A stretch of DNA of 64,000 nt from Ustulina deusta (taxonomy: Eukaryota > Ascomycota > Sordariomycetes > Xylariales > Xylariaceae): assembly GCA_023159155.1 (NCBI GenBank), contig JAJNNX010000003.1, forward strand, positions 806,001 through 870,000. The letters are read 5' to 3'. Positions 32,986 through 45,725 of this stretch are shown here, one piece after another (positions within the stretch are counted from its first letter, which is position 1; each line of letters begins with the position of its first letter). The notes beneath the pieces were generated by a model. That model saw nothing but the letters and a program-made list of their open reading frames with translations, did not search any database and was not told where the DNA came from. The position numbers were made by a program, and so were the translations under genes.

Positions 32986-34031
32986 GGGACCCTGTGAACC
33001 CATTATCATTGTCCTGCTAGGCGTCACAGGGACAGGAAAGAGCACTTTCATCAAAAAAGTGACCGGCTTAGATGTTCCCATCGGTAATAGCCTGGAGTCT
33101 CTTACAGCTGAGGTGAATACCTACCGCGCCAAGCTCTTTGGGAAGCAGGTGTGGCTCATTGATACCCCCGGGTTCAACGACACAAATGCTGTCGAGCGTA
33201 GCGACACCGTCGTTCTAGAGGCTGTTTCGGCAGAATTGCTCAAGCAGCATCAACAGGGCCACGGCATTGGTCGGAGAAAATTCCCTGAAGAATGTCACCA
33301 TTGCTACTACAAAATGGGACATGGTGAGCAAGGCAGAGGGCGAGAACAGAGAAAAGCAGCTCAAGGAGAAATACTGGGGTCTACTCACCTTCCATGGGGC
33401 CAAGGTGGCGAGAGTCTGCCAGGGCGACAACAACTCGTACCTGAACATTGTCGAGGACGCCATGAATAACATGGGACTGACTTTGGATATTATCGACGAA
33501 ATTAGAAAGGGAACGCCACTTGAGGATACCAAAGCTGGAAAGGTCCTTCTTGAGAGCGTCAAAAAGCTGACCGACGCTCTCCAGAAGGAAATGAAGGAGC
33601 TTTCGGACGAGCTCAAGCGCACTAAAGAGAGCAATCAACAGGATATGAAGCACCTAGAGGACATACTGAACTCCCAGAAGCAGCAACTGGAAAGGCAATT
33701 GAACCAGGCTGAACGTGATCGCGAGCTCCTCCGCAAAAATTTCAATGACCTGAAGCAGCAACTTGAGAATCAGAACCCGAGACCGCCTCCACAGCCACAG
33801 CCACAGCCACAACCGGCTCCCGATCGGCGTGCCCAATTCAGCGCCATGGAGAATGAAGCCACACAATTGTTCGTGCATGGCCATATGCGCAGAGCCCACG
33901 ACCTCATGACACAGGCATTGAACCATGCAACGACGTACTTCGGAGCAGGCGATCCCGACACAATCAGATGCCGCAAAAACGTTAACACCCTTACCCATTA
34001 TATCGGGGGCGGTGCGGATAGAGGAGGCTAG
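32986..34031 (+). pseudogene. AIG1/IMAP-like GTPase with coiled-coil tail, frame-broken
   Basis: Homology opens right after a TTTTAG acceptor at 32985 with a P-loop GVTGTGKS (33020-33043) and DTPG of the G3 box (33161-33172). The G4 box TKWD (33309-33320) is in another frame. Between them (about 33235-33270) the frame shifts and some 30-40 residues normal for the family are missing, with no usable intron borders. The downstream frame (33267-34031) then runs intact through a predicted coiled coil (LESVKKLTDALQKEMKELSD onward), a PQPQPQ tract and a short tail. No Met start is visible upstream. Fungal relatives are often multicopy and of unknown or incompatibility-like role. Pseudogene is my preferred call; a sequencing error at 33250 is the alternative. 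Confidence 0.7.
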
Positions 34032-35268
34032 ATTGGATTTTTAGGAGAATTTAGAGAGTGCCCACGTTGGACAACAGACTGCCCCTGTTCTCATAATTCT
34101 TGTCTGCCCAGCATATTAGTGGAGTTGAATCGCATTAGAGCGCAAGAGTAGTTAGCCTATCATGAAAGTTTGGTTCTTTTTATGATACTATAGCTACACT
34201 ATATTACCCTATAAATTACTGTCATGGAACAGAAATGCAGCCCTAGTGTACGTGTGTGACAAGGGTTTATCATGAAGGGCTTGAAGTAGAGTCTATTCAG
34301 CTAATAATTCTCTAGGGGTCTCTCAAGGCCTATAGTCTATTTGTCTTTCTGTCTAAATTCTGGGAATCTCATGCTCTATTTGTGCATGTAGAATTCTATG
34401 ATATGGTCTGGTCTTTGGGCGTCATGCCTCATCGATAGGTCGTTCTGCATATAAGGTCTATCATTGTGACCCTTCATGCCCAATCATTCCAGAAGTCCCA
34501 AATGAACATACACCATAATTATGCCTCTTTTCTATTTATGGTCGTTACCTTTGCTGCCAATCAAAACCTGCCCTACGGTCCATAAATCATACCCAACTAC
34601 CAGTAACGTCTCTGCCTACCCGAAGGCGGATGCTGAGGCTGATTCTAGCCGCTTGCCTTCTTTTGCTAAAAAGCTCGGTGGTCCGTCGAACTGCTCCGGG
34701 GTCCTGTCGGATAGTCTTGGGAGATGAATGGCATCACACGCCCGCCTAGTCTTTCGTATTCCCAGAGCCCGGGATGACACCAGAAGCTCGAGGACATGAT
34801 TATTACAGCCACACAGTTCTAAGAGGTGGATCAGATAATCAACGGCATTTACGCTCCCTTACAATTGATTCGGCCCATTCGCCGCTGCTCTTGGACAAAG
34901 CCTAGGGCTTCTGCGTGTTCATGAGCTAATGAAATGGTTAGGTGTTTTGATACATGAGCCATGCCCTTCGCTGCCGAAGTTCTGCTAGCTGGCCTACCTC
35001 GTCCATGTGCCGGTCCCCGCCAGTGGACAGTCGCATAGTATCTAACTTGCAAAGTCCAAGCCGCTTACCTTACGACCAAGTCATAGTTCCTGTTGCCAAA
35101 GAAACACTTGTTGTGATACTATTTTCTCCTGACACTTCTCATACTGAAACCCCTAGCTTAAGGGGGTTAGGGCCGCGTTATACGTTAGCCTTCTTTGAGG
35201 ATAGCGCACTTCCAAAGACCCGCTGTGACTCGATTTCTCACGTAAGCAACGTCACCCGGCGAGTATTC
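34032..35268. other. Gene-free stretch
   Basis: 1.2 kb with only short, unsupported open frames (for example about 34521-34727). No family recognised. Confidence 0.4.
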
Positions 35269-35277
35269 TATATAAAG
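35269..35277 (+). promoter_or_regulatory. TATA box of the hypothetical gene
   Basis: TATATAAAG lies 92 bp upstream of the ATG at 35369, a normal distance for a fungal core promoter. Confidence 0.5.
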
Positions 35278-35368
35278 GACTAAACCTACGACAAGAATAT
35301 CGACGAAACGCATTCTTCCTCTCCATTCTATGTATCCCAGTCGCCACGCCTGTACATAATCGAAGTCT

Positions 35369-36237
35369 ATGGCGATCAGCAAGTGGACTGTTATTGGTTG
35401 TACTGCGACCAGTCTGACAGCCCTTGCCATCTCCACCTGGTTGTTACCATTTCATCGATCATACCACGAGCAGAGAGCCAGTCCGACTCATAGGGACTCG
35501 GTTGCCATATCTGTCGTCACGCCACAGCAGCATCATGGTATCCGACATCATGGTATCCAAGAGAATTATAGCTTGCTGATTCCGGCAAACCGTTTCAAAA
35601 GCAACGTGAGCGATGAAGAGATCTTGGCACGGTTTACGAAGGGATTCTTCTCTGGCTTCGCGTTTACCCCAGAAAGATGGCTTTTAACCACTACCCGGCC
35701 CAGATTGACAGACATACCAGGTAGATTTACACGCCCTACAGACGCCCCTAGTGCTAAACCAAATACTTATAAATATACTCCTTAGCAATCAAGACGGCCC
35801 TCGCTATTCGATCGCGAAACAGCTTAGTTGTGGGCCCTGACATTTGGGACCCATCATCTATCTCGCCGAAATCGACGCCATCCTTTGGGTCACTATTATT
35901 CGGCAACTTTCTAACCCTCGACTCCAGTTTGTTGACCCACGCTCAACGAGATCAGCTCCCTGATGATTACATTCGTCACCCCAAACCATCACATGCATTC
36001 GTAGAGTTCGCGTGGGGCGGAGAGAGAATAAGCTTAGTGGGGTCTCATCGGTTTGAAGTGAGTCGACATGAAGTAAAACAGGCTGCGGAAACCGAGGAGT
36101 TCGTAAAAATCACATTTTCTTCTGTCGCTTGCAAACCGGAGACTGGCCTAGGACCATCAATTTTCATACAATGGTTTCATGTTTTGTATTCTAGGCTTTT
36201 ATTTTCTGACGGCATCAAAGGTGTACTAACAGAGTAA
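35369..36237 (+). CDS. Conserved hypothetical protein with N-terminal membrane anchor
   Basis: Two exons, 35369-35720 and 35786-36237, with a 65-bp intron whose removal joins the frames (phase 1); 267 residues. One hydrophobic segment near the N-terminus (about residues 8-26) then a polar linker. The recognisable blocks are LLIPANRFKSNVSDEEILARF, TKGFFSGFAFTPERWLL, SFGSLLFGNFLTLDSS and SHAFVEFAWGG. The same order of blocks occurs in a family of uncharacterised ascomycete proteins. The C-terminus is intact (stop 36235-36237). It is the last intact-looking gene before the AT-rich block. Function unknown. Confidence 0.7.
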
Positions 36238-37330
36238 TTAATGTCTTTACTTTCTCTAGATAGTTGTACAAATAGAGCCCTACTCATATGCAACCACAAT
36301 GATAAATGACTCCAGGCTCTAAGAGAGAGCGCAAGTAACGTGTTTAGTTTCCTAGGCTTAGAGTATTAATTAAGGTATTCCGATAAGATATCGTGTGTCC
36401 TCTCCTGTTTCTTCGCCCCCCCCCCCCCCCCCCCCCGCACAGATCAAGTCAAGTTGACAATGCTACTGAAAGATAGAGTTAAACAAACAACTTCCATTAT
36501 TATAGGAAAGCGTCGTCTAAAGCGCAACTGGGGCGAGGGCACCTGTAATTAATACTATCCTAAGCCACACCTGAAGATCTATTTACTGGCAGGGGTATTC
36601 CTGTTCGCAACTCGACATTTGCTAGCTTATAGCTGAAGGCTGTTGACAATGGGTATGACCTTAGGACCAGGTTGCGTTGCTGCGATGGGCCAGAATCTTG
36701 GGTCCTTGCACCGTGACTTGGAGGCTTCAAATGCGATTCCAATGAGAAGGTATAGATACAGGTGTGTATTTATCTTGCTTCTGAGAGCGAGCGCTTATGA
36801 AGTGAAACAATGTCTACGTTGTGGTTTAAATGAACTTTTCGGAGGGGAAAAGTAAATCTAAATAAGCGCACCGTATTACATGGATGTTGCTTCCGATATT
36901 GAAAACGAGCAGCTGCATATTCGCGACTAAAAAGATCAACCTGGTAAGGTATATCTCTACTAACCACAGCATGAAGTTAAAGCTTCGTCAATTTGCTCTC
37001 CCGTAGTACGTCTAACATCTTGCTTTAAGAACCCGGCAGTTAGATAGGGGATGCAGGGGAATATTTGGTATAAAGCATCGTGTCAAAAACTAGGTCGAAC
37101 TCTAAGATCCTATTTGCAGCACGTACCATAACTTCAAATGATCTAACAAAGCATGTAGAGTTCGTTATTAGATGTTCTTGTAAACCGCATTGAGTACAAA
37201 TTGATCAGTAATAGTAAATGGCAGGGGCGAAATGTCAAAAATGCTGACGGAAAGACTATCGTAGAGCGATCGTAGGTTAATCGGCCGCTGAATGCAGAAT
37301 CTTAGTTGTATTGTGGATCCGTACACGTGA
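36238..37330. other. Transition zone to the AT-rich block
   Basis: About 1.1 kb of ordinary composition without a supportable gene, including the C21 run at 36416-36436. Composition drops sharply near 37330-37400. Confidence 0.5.
36416..36436. repeat. C21 mononucleotide run
   Basis: Twenty-one consecutive C residues. Such runs are length-unstable and error-prone in assemblies. Confidence 0.95.
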
Positions 37331-39499
37331 TCTTATTTATATAGCTAGTTCTAGTCCGTAGATTAATAAATAAGGACTATTATTTTTATAATTCAAATTT
37401 ATTATTTAAAATATAACAAATTAGTAAGAGCACGCAGCTTTTGATTTTTTTTTTGCGTGGTTTTTTTTATTGCAGTTAGACTAGAACACAAACAATTTTT
37501 TTTTTTTAGTTTTTTTAATAAAAAGGAAGTTTTTATAATTATAGCGGTTGTTTATTAAATAAAATATTTGTTTAAGCTAAAAAAAGCTAATTAAGTATAT
37601 ATTTAATAATTAAAAATTAAAAAAAATTATTTTTAAAAAAAAAGAATTAAAAAATCAAAATAATTTTATTAATGTAGTAATAGATCTATTATTATAAAAA
37701 AAAATCTATTAATACTAGTTTTTTTTAGCTTAGTTATTTATTAATTTTTTATTACTTAAATTTTTTTTATACTTATAGAACTAATAAACTTTTTAGAAAT
37801 AAAAATCTATTAAAAAATAAAAAGCTGCTTTTTATTTAGTTTAGTTATTATTATTTTTTATTTTATTAATTATTTAATTAAAATTTAATATATTTTTTTA
37901 ATAAAAATTAAAACTATTAATTAATAATATTAATTAATTATATATAAATATTTTTTATATAATTATTATTTAATTATTTATTAGATTTTTTTATTTTATA
38001 ATTTTTAATTTATATATATTATTAATTAATTTTTTTAATTTAATTTTATTAAATATTCTAGTAAAAAAAAAAATACTAGTTTAAAAAAAAAATATTAATA
38101 TATAATTAAAAAATATTTTTATTTTTATAACTAAATTTAAAAAAAATTAAAATATTTGCTAAGCTTTTTTAATTTTTAATTTTATTAAAAAAAATCTTTT
38201 ATATTAATTTTTAATTAAAATCTTTAATTTTTAATTAACTTTTTTTATTTTTTTTAAACTAAAGTATATATTCTAAATTAAAAAATTTCTATTTAAATAG
38301 TTTTTAATTTTAATTTTAATTTTTAAGCTAGATTAGTTTTAAATAAAAAAAAAAATAATTTTTAAAGCTTTTATATTTAAAAAGTTATAAATTTTTTTTT
38401 TTTAAAAATATATTAATAATATAAATATTTATATTAAAAAATTATTTTATAGCTTTTTTAGTATTTAACCCAAAAATATCTTACTTAAAACTATTAATAA
38501 AATAAAATAGCTAAATAAAACTAAAAAATAATTAGTATTTTATTATAGTTTGTAAAAAAATATTAAAAAATAGTATTAGTATTTTTTTATAAAAAAAAAA
38601 AAAAACTATTAAGTTTTATAAAATAGTTTAAAAAAATGTTTTTTTTTAAAGATCTAAAATTAAAACGTTAGCTTTAAAGCTTAAATTAATAAATTTAACT
38701 AGAAAACTAACAAATCTTTAACTAACTATATTAATTAAACTAATAAGCTTTTTTTTTAAGCTAATAATAATTAATTAAACAAATTAAAAAAATATTTTTA
38801 TAAAAATATATATAAAAAAAATTATTTAAATAAAAAAAAAAACTAAAAACAAATTATAAACTGCTTAATTAATATTAAGTTTTTAAGTAATTTTAAAAAG
38901 TTTAAAAAAAACTATACTTATTAAAATATAAAAAGAATTATTATTATTTACGTTTTAAAACTTAAAAAAAAAAAAAAGTTTTTTAATTAAATTAAAACTA
39001 GAATAGTTTGCTTGCTTAAAAAGCTATTTAAAAGCAAATTTTTAAAAAAACTAAACATTATTATTATTAATACTTTAAAAAAATTCTAGCTAGATTTATA
39101 GCTAACCTTTTTAATTTAGTTTTTATTTAATTAATATATATTATAGCTTTTTTTAAAAAACTTAAACTTTATATTTTTTTTTTTAGTTATAATATAATTA
39201 GCTTATTAATTATTATAACTAGTTATAATACTTATAAAAAAACTTAATATATAAATAAAACTTTGTTCTAAAAATAACTAAAAAAGTTAAACTATTTAGT
39301 TAAAACTTAAATTTATAAGTTTTTTTTATATTAATTTTAAAATATTTAAAATAATTTATTTATTAGTTTTTTTAATAAATATAAAAATAAGCTTAATTTT
39401 AAAAAAACTAATAATAAAACAAATTAAAAAAGCTATAAAAAATATAAAAGTAAACAAAAAAAAAATTATAACTTTAGTTATAATAAAAAACCTTTAATT

Positions 39500-39541
39500 T
39501 GTTAGAACTATAAAATTAAAAGATATTTTTTTTATAATTAT
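39500..39541 (+). mobile_element. Ghost of a retroelement CCHC zinc knuckle
   Basis: Fourteen codons, starting TGT TAG AAC TAT, fit C-x2-C-x4-H-x4-C if TAT codons at positions 4, 9 and 14 descend from TGT/TGC or CAT/CAC by single transitions. The first Cys survives as TGT. That spacing is the gag nucleocapsid motif, so the surrounding AT-rich DNA (about 38-45 kb) probably contains a plus-strand LTR-retroelement body. This rests on one motif. Confidence 0.4.
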
Positions 39542-42500
39542 ACTAAAAAACAAAAACTTTTAAAAAAAAAAATCAGATCTATAATATTATTTAATAAAAA
39601 TAATTATTATTAATTTATTTTTAATATAATTTATTAAAAACTAATCTAAATATAAAAAACTTTATTAATATATAGTTTATAAATATAGAAAAGATTATTA
39701 AAAAAAATAAAAAACTTTTAGTAAACCTAGATTATTTAATAAAAAAAGAAAAATAGTTTATTAGGGTTAAATAGCTTTTGTTATTTATAAGCCTAATTTT
39801 TACTTTTTTTAGAAATAAAAATATAATATATACTTTTTTATTAGACCTAAAAATAAATAAATAAATAATTAGCTTTTTTTTAAAAATATAGCTATATTTA
39901 ATAAACTTTTAGAATTAAAAAGTTTATTAGTTAATTTAAAAAAAACTAAAAAATAAGCTTTTTTTTGGGCTAATTCTTTTTATTTAAAAAAAACAGCAAA
40001 ACTAGTATTTTTTAATAAATAGTTTTAGGATTAATTAATTTATTAATTAATTAAAACTAAAAAAATTATTTAGAAACAAAATATTATTTTAATCTAAGTT
40101 TATAAAAATAGTTAAAAAAACTAAATTAATATTAAATATTTTTTTATATTATTTTTTTTTTTTAGATTATATAAAACTAGTTTTTTAATTATTTTTTTAT
40201 TATTAAAATATAGTTTATATAAAAAATAAGATTATTTCTAACTGCTAAACTAAAGTAATTAAAACTTTTTTAAAAAAAAAAAAAGCATTATTTTATACTA
40301 GCAAAGCTTTAGACTTTATAAGACTTAGTTATTATTATAGTTTATAAAAATAAAGTTTAAATAAATAATAAAAGAATTTATTTTAAATATATTAAAAAAA
40401 TATTTAATAGAATTATTATTAATTATATTTTAATTAATAAAAAAGCTTTAATTAATTTAATAAACTTTATATATATAATATAATATAATTTGCTTTTTTA
40501 TATTGTTTTTAAATTATTAAAGTTAAAAATAACTAATAATAATATTATTTTAATTAAATATTATATAATTTTTTTTTTAGTTATAAAAAAAATTCTATTT
40601 ATTATAAAAACTTATATTATAAAAAATAATTAAACTTATAAAATATTTTTTAGTAAAGCTTAATTAAAATAAAACTTAATAATTATTAATTATAAAACTA
40701 ATTAAATTATTTTATAAAGCTTAAAAAAAATATTTAATATTTTGATTATATAGAATACTTTAGCTATAAGATTTATATATATTTAAAAAGCTAAAAATAA
40801 ATTTTATTAATTTTTTTATATTAATAACTATTTGTTTATTAAATTTAAAAAAGATTCTAAAAGATTTTTTAGTTTTAAAAAAAATTAAAATATTAATAAT
40901 ATTCTAAATTAAAGCTTAACTAATAAAAATCTAGTTAAAGAAATGTTAAATATTATTAAATTAATATTAGTTTTAATTATTTTTTTAAAAAACTAAGCAA
41001 AAGTTTGATTTTAGGCCAAGCTTAAAAAGAATATTTATATAGCTTAAAATATTAATTTATTACTATTTAAACTTTAAAAAAATAAAAAAATAAAAAGTAT
41101 TTTTTATTACTAAACTAGAAATTATTTTTAAGCTATTAATAAATTTAAATATATTAATTAAAAAATTTTTATTTATTAATACTAGTAATATTATTTTAAT
41201 ACTTATAATAAAAAGTCTATTTTTTATTAATTTATAGATTATAAATTAACAACTAATAAAAAAATTTGCTATAACTAAAGTTTGGGGTAAATATTTATTA
41301 TAAGTTCTGCTACTTATTATATTTAATAAAATATTCTTTAGGTATATAGGATTATTTTTATTAATTATTTTTAATTATATTAACAAATATATAAAAATTT
41401 TAAAAAAATTAATTTATGTTTTACTTATATTTTATAAAGCTTTATTTTTATTTATTAAAGAAATAATTTTTATTTTTAATATTAATTATAATAAAGTTTT
41501 ATATTAGTATAAATTATTAAGTTAAAACAATAATAAGATTTATTTTATTAGGTTTTATTATATTATTAAAAATAAAGCATATATTATTAAAAATAAAATA
41601 AATTAATTATTTTTATTATTTAATATATATAATAATTAAAAATAAATAATATTAGTTTTAAATAATTGTTTAAATATAAATTTAGCTTTAGTAGCTATAA
41701 AATAAAATAAATTTTTTTGTAATAATATTAAAAAATTTCTAAAAAATAAATTTAATATAAATTTAGTAGTTAATATAAAACTAGTTAGTTCTTTTAGAAA
41801 AAAAGGATTAATTATTTCTGTTTTTTATAATTTTGTACTTTTTTTATTATCTAAATATATTTTTTTGAGCTAGAAAATATAAAAAAAACCCTAAATATAA
41901 CATAGATTTAAATAATATTTTTTATTTAAAAGCTTTTAAATTATAATTAATATATAGTTTGTTTAATTTTTATTTATTATTAAAAATAGAGCTAGAACTC
42001 TAAAATAATAAGTATTAGCTTAAAAACTATATTATACTTAGAAAAACTATTTTATTATAAGTTTTAAAAATATAAAAAAAATTAATTTAGTTAAATATAT
42101 TATTATAACTAATCTTATAATTGTTTTTTTTTAATTTTATTAATTTAAATATATTATAAAAAAAAAGTAGTTTATTGCTAGAATTTTTTTTTAGCTAGAA
42201 TTTGTTAGCTTTATCTATTTAAAAATATCTATTTAAAAAATATAAACTTATTATTTATTTAAAAATAAGCTAAAAAAAAATGTTTTATATATTATTATAT
42301 TTTAATAAATTAAGTTATAATTAAACTTTAATAGCTAATATATTAATAAAATAAAGTTTTTTATATTTTAATTTAAAAAAATTATAATGTTTTTTTAAAA
42401 AAAAATACTATTTATAGGTTTTAAGCTATGCTAACAAAATATAAAAATTAACCAAAAACCAGGTTTATTACTTCTAATAATTAATATATAAGTTAAAGAA

Positions 42501-45251
42501 TACTTTAAAGCATAATAAGCTTTTTTTATATTTATTATACTTTAGGAAATATTAGCTTTAAAGAATAGCTGTTTATAAAGAATTTCTTTAGCTTTTTATT
42601 TTTATTTTTTTTAAAATATTACCTAAAATAAAAAGTATTTTTTAATATTTTTATTAATAATTATAATATATCTAGCTATATATTTAATAATCTTTTTGAT
42701 TTTTTATATATTTAGCATTTTTTATAAATTATATTTATTTTAATTAGCTTTTTTTTTAAAAAAACAATTCTATTTATAAATAGCGTTAATATGTTAAGTT
42801 TTAAATTATTTTAAAAATAAATATGTTTATTTTTAAAATATTAAAATTAATTTTAGAAATAGGTATTAAATAAAAATTATTTAATTAATATATTAAAACT
42901 AAAAAAATTTTTATATTTAGTTTTATATTTTAAAATATATTTTTAAAAAAAAATAGATTTAGTTAATATATTAAAAAGTGCTTATTAGAAATTAGTTTTA
43001 AAGGTAACTTTAAAAAAAAAGCTTTTTATTTAAAAAAAATAATAAAAAGCTTTTTAAGTAAAAAAAAATAATAAAAAGTCTTTTATATAATATGCAAAAA
43101 AATTTAGAATTAAGCTATTAAAAATTTAAATTTTTTTATTTAATATTATTTAGTTATTAATGCTTTATTAATAGGGCTAAATAAAGTATTATTTTAAATA
43201 GCTAGTTAATTTATTAGAATTAAAATTATTAATAAAAATATAATTTTTATAAAAATTTTTATATTTATATTATTTAGATTTTCTAATTTAAAAATAAAAT
43301 ATAATACTAAAAAAAAAAAGATTTTAGAAATAGTCTGCTACTTAGTAAAATATTACTAGCTAGTTATTAAATTTTAAATTTTAATTATATTATATATAGA
43401 TTATTATAACTTAATAAATATTTTAAGAATTAAATTAAAAGCTTAGAAAAAAATTACTACTTAGATTAAGCAACTAAAAAAATATTAGTTTATTATTTAT
43501 TACTGTCCGAATATTTTTAAAATTATTAAAATTATAAATAGATTATTTTAGATTAACGGACTAATTTATATATTTATTAAACGATTTAATTCTAAAAAAT
43601 TGCTTTTTTTTATAGTTAACTTTGCTAATATATAGTTTTTTTTTTTTATATTTAGGGAAAAAAAAAAAAGCAGTCTAAATATTTTTTTATTTATTTTTAT
43701 TAATTTAATTAATAAAAACCTAAAAAAATTTTCTAAAGATTATTTAGCTTATTTATAATATAAAGATATTATAAAAGTTATAATTCTAAGTTATAAAGTA
43801 TAAAAAGATTTTTTTTTAAATAAATACTATTATATAGTTTAAAACTTAGTTTATTACTAGATTATTAAAAAATATTTTTATTAAAAAGAATAAAATAGCT
43901 ATTTTTCCGAATACTTATTACTTTATAAAATTAATACTACTTTGGACTAGGCTTATAATAGCTATAAATATTTTAGTATTTTAATAATTTTTTGCAACTT
44001 ATAAACTTACTTTTAGTAGCCCTTTTGATTTTTAAATATAAATAAATACTATAAATAATATTATATTTGTACTAAAGTTAGACCTAAATTATTTTTAATT
44101 ATTAAATAAAAAATAGTTATTATAAAACTATAAAATATAATAAATATAAATTATATAGAACTAATATATTTAAAAGCTTTTAATAGAATATTTTATATTT
44201 TAATTATAATTAATTATTTTAATTAATTTATTTTTGCTTTTATAACTAAAAAAATAGGATAGTTTTTTATTATTTAAGTTTAAGAAATCTTAATTCTAAT
44301 ATTTAGTTATTTTTAATAATTATTTATAAATAATATATTTTAAAAAAAAATTTATTAAAAAAATACTTTAAAAAAAAAAGGACCAAAGTCAAATATAGTT
44401 TTTTTAATTCTTTATAAACCTATAGCTTAATAAAAAAAAATATTTAATTTATTTCTATATAACTAAAAAAATAAGTATTAAAAACTAGATATACTAATTT
44501 AAAAAAATAGCTAGTATATATAAAAAAAACTACTAAAGTTATTAATTTATAAAAAATAACTAGTATTAATTTATTATTAGCTTAGATTTTATTTAAATAA
44601 AATATATATTTAACTATTTTAGTACTAAAAGAAGCTAATATAAAGATTATTATAAATAAAGCTTTTAAGTTAAATATAACAAGATATTTAATAACTAAAC
44701 AAAAAAAAAATCAAAAAAATATAATAGTTCCTAATTATGCATAAAAAAGAAAACTTGCTAAAAGAAACGGCCTATAAGTATTAAAAAAGCTAATAGGTAT
44801 AAAAATATATTTAAAATTAAAACTAGTTAATATAATTGTATTAGAAACAAAAAAATAATTTTTAATATAATACTATAAAAATAGCAAAATTTTATTTAAT
44901 ATAAAAAAATTATATAAAATTACTAGTATTACGTTAGAAGTTTTAATATAAATTATAAATATACTATAAAAAAAAAGATCTAAAAAATATATATTAATAA
45001 TATTAAGCTTTATTTATATCTAAATATTAATATGCCTAGCTGAATTAAAATTGCATATATAAAAGTTAGCTAGCAAATTAAAAAATTAATAAAAAAAAAA
45101 AAAATTTTAGGTTAAGAGGTTTTTTTAGTAAAAAGGAAAAAATTTTTTAATTTATGTTTTAAGATATTAGAGCTGCTTTAGCGGTTTTAATAAGCAAAAA
45201 TAGCAAGGATTTCTTAGGAATAGAAAAAAAAGGTGCGCTACTTATAGCTAA

Positions 45252-45642
45252 TGCAGTAGGGCTGGTGCGCGCGTATAGGAAACAGGTCCTTAGTCATAGA
45301 ATAAAACATATTCTTGGAAACCTTAGAGATTACGGAACAAGAGGTATAAAAAACGCACGTTTTTATTTAAAGCTACAAAAAACTTTTTTTTTTAGTAAGC
45401 ACAAATAAATAAACAATTAATATAAAATACTAAATAAAAGTTAAAGATTTATTTTTATTAATTAATTATTGCGTTTTTATTTATATTTATATATTAAATT
45501 TTAATTTAATTTATATATTAAATTTTAATTTAATTTATATAAAAATCTATAAATTAAAAAATATAATCTAATATAAAATAATTAGGTAGGTTTAATTAGT
45601 TTTAATATATAATATACTAATTAAAAACCCTGCTTTATTTTA
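45252..45642. repeat. Element A left LTR (391 bp)
   Basis: Aligns with 61912-62278 with almost only transitions. The 24-bp length difference is exactly one extra tandem copy of a 24-bp AT unit near 45490-45540. Its first ~110 bp are the less mutated copy; its last ~150 bp are the more mutated one. Confidence 0.85.
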
Positions 45643-45725
45643 TTAGTATCTTTAATAAAGCAACAAAAATTAATATTACTTAATATTTTTTAGAGCGCAA
45701 CCTACGATTAAAAACTAATACTTCT
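45643..45725 (+). other. Element A leader after the left LTR (candidate primer-binding region)
   Basis: TAGTATCTTTAATAAAGC right after the LTR and AGAGCGCAACCTACGATT at 45692 recur, apart from transitions, after element B's left LTR (56703 and 56786). A conserved post-LTR leader is where a primer-binding site is expected; no tRNA match is claimed. Confidence 0.5.

Noticed and set aside
34521..34727. 68-codon plus-strand ORF
   Set aside because: No homology recognised, no clear promoter or splice partner.
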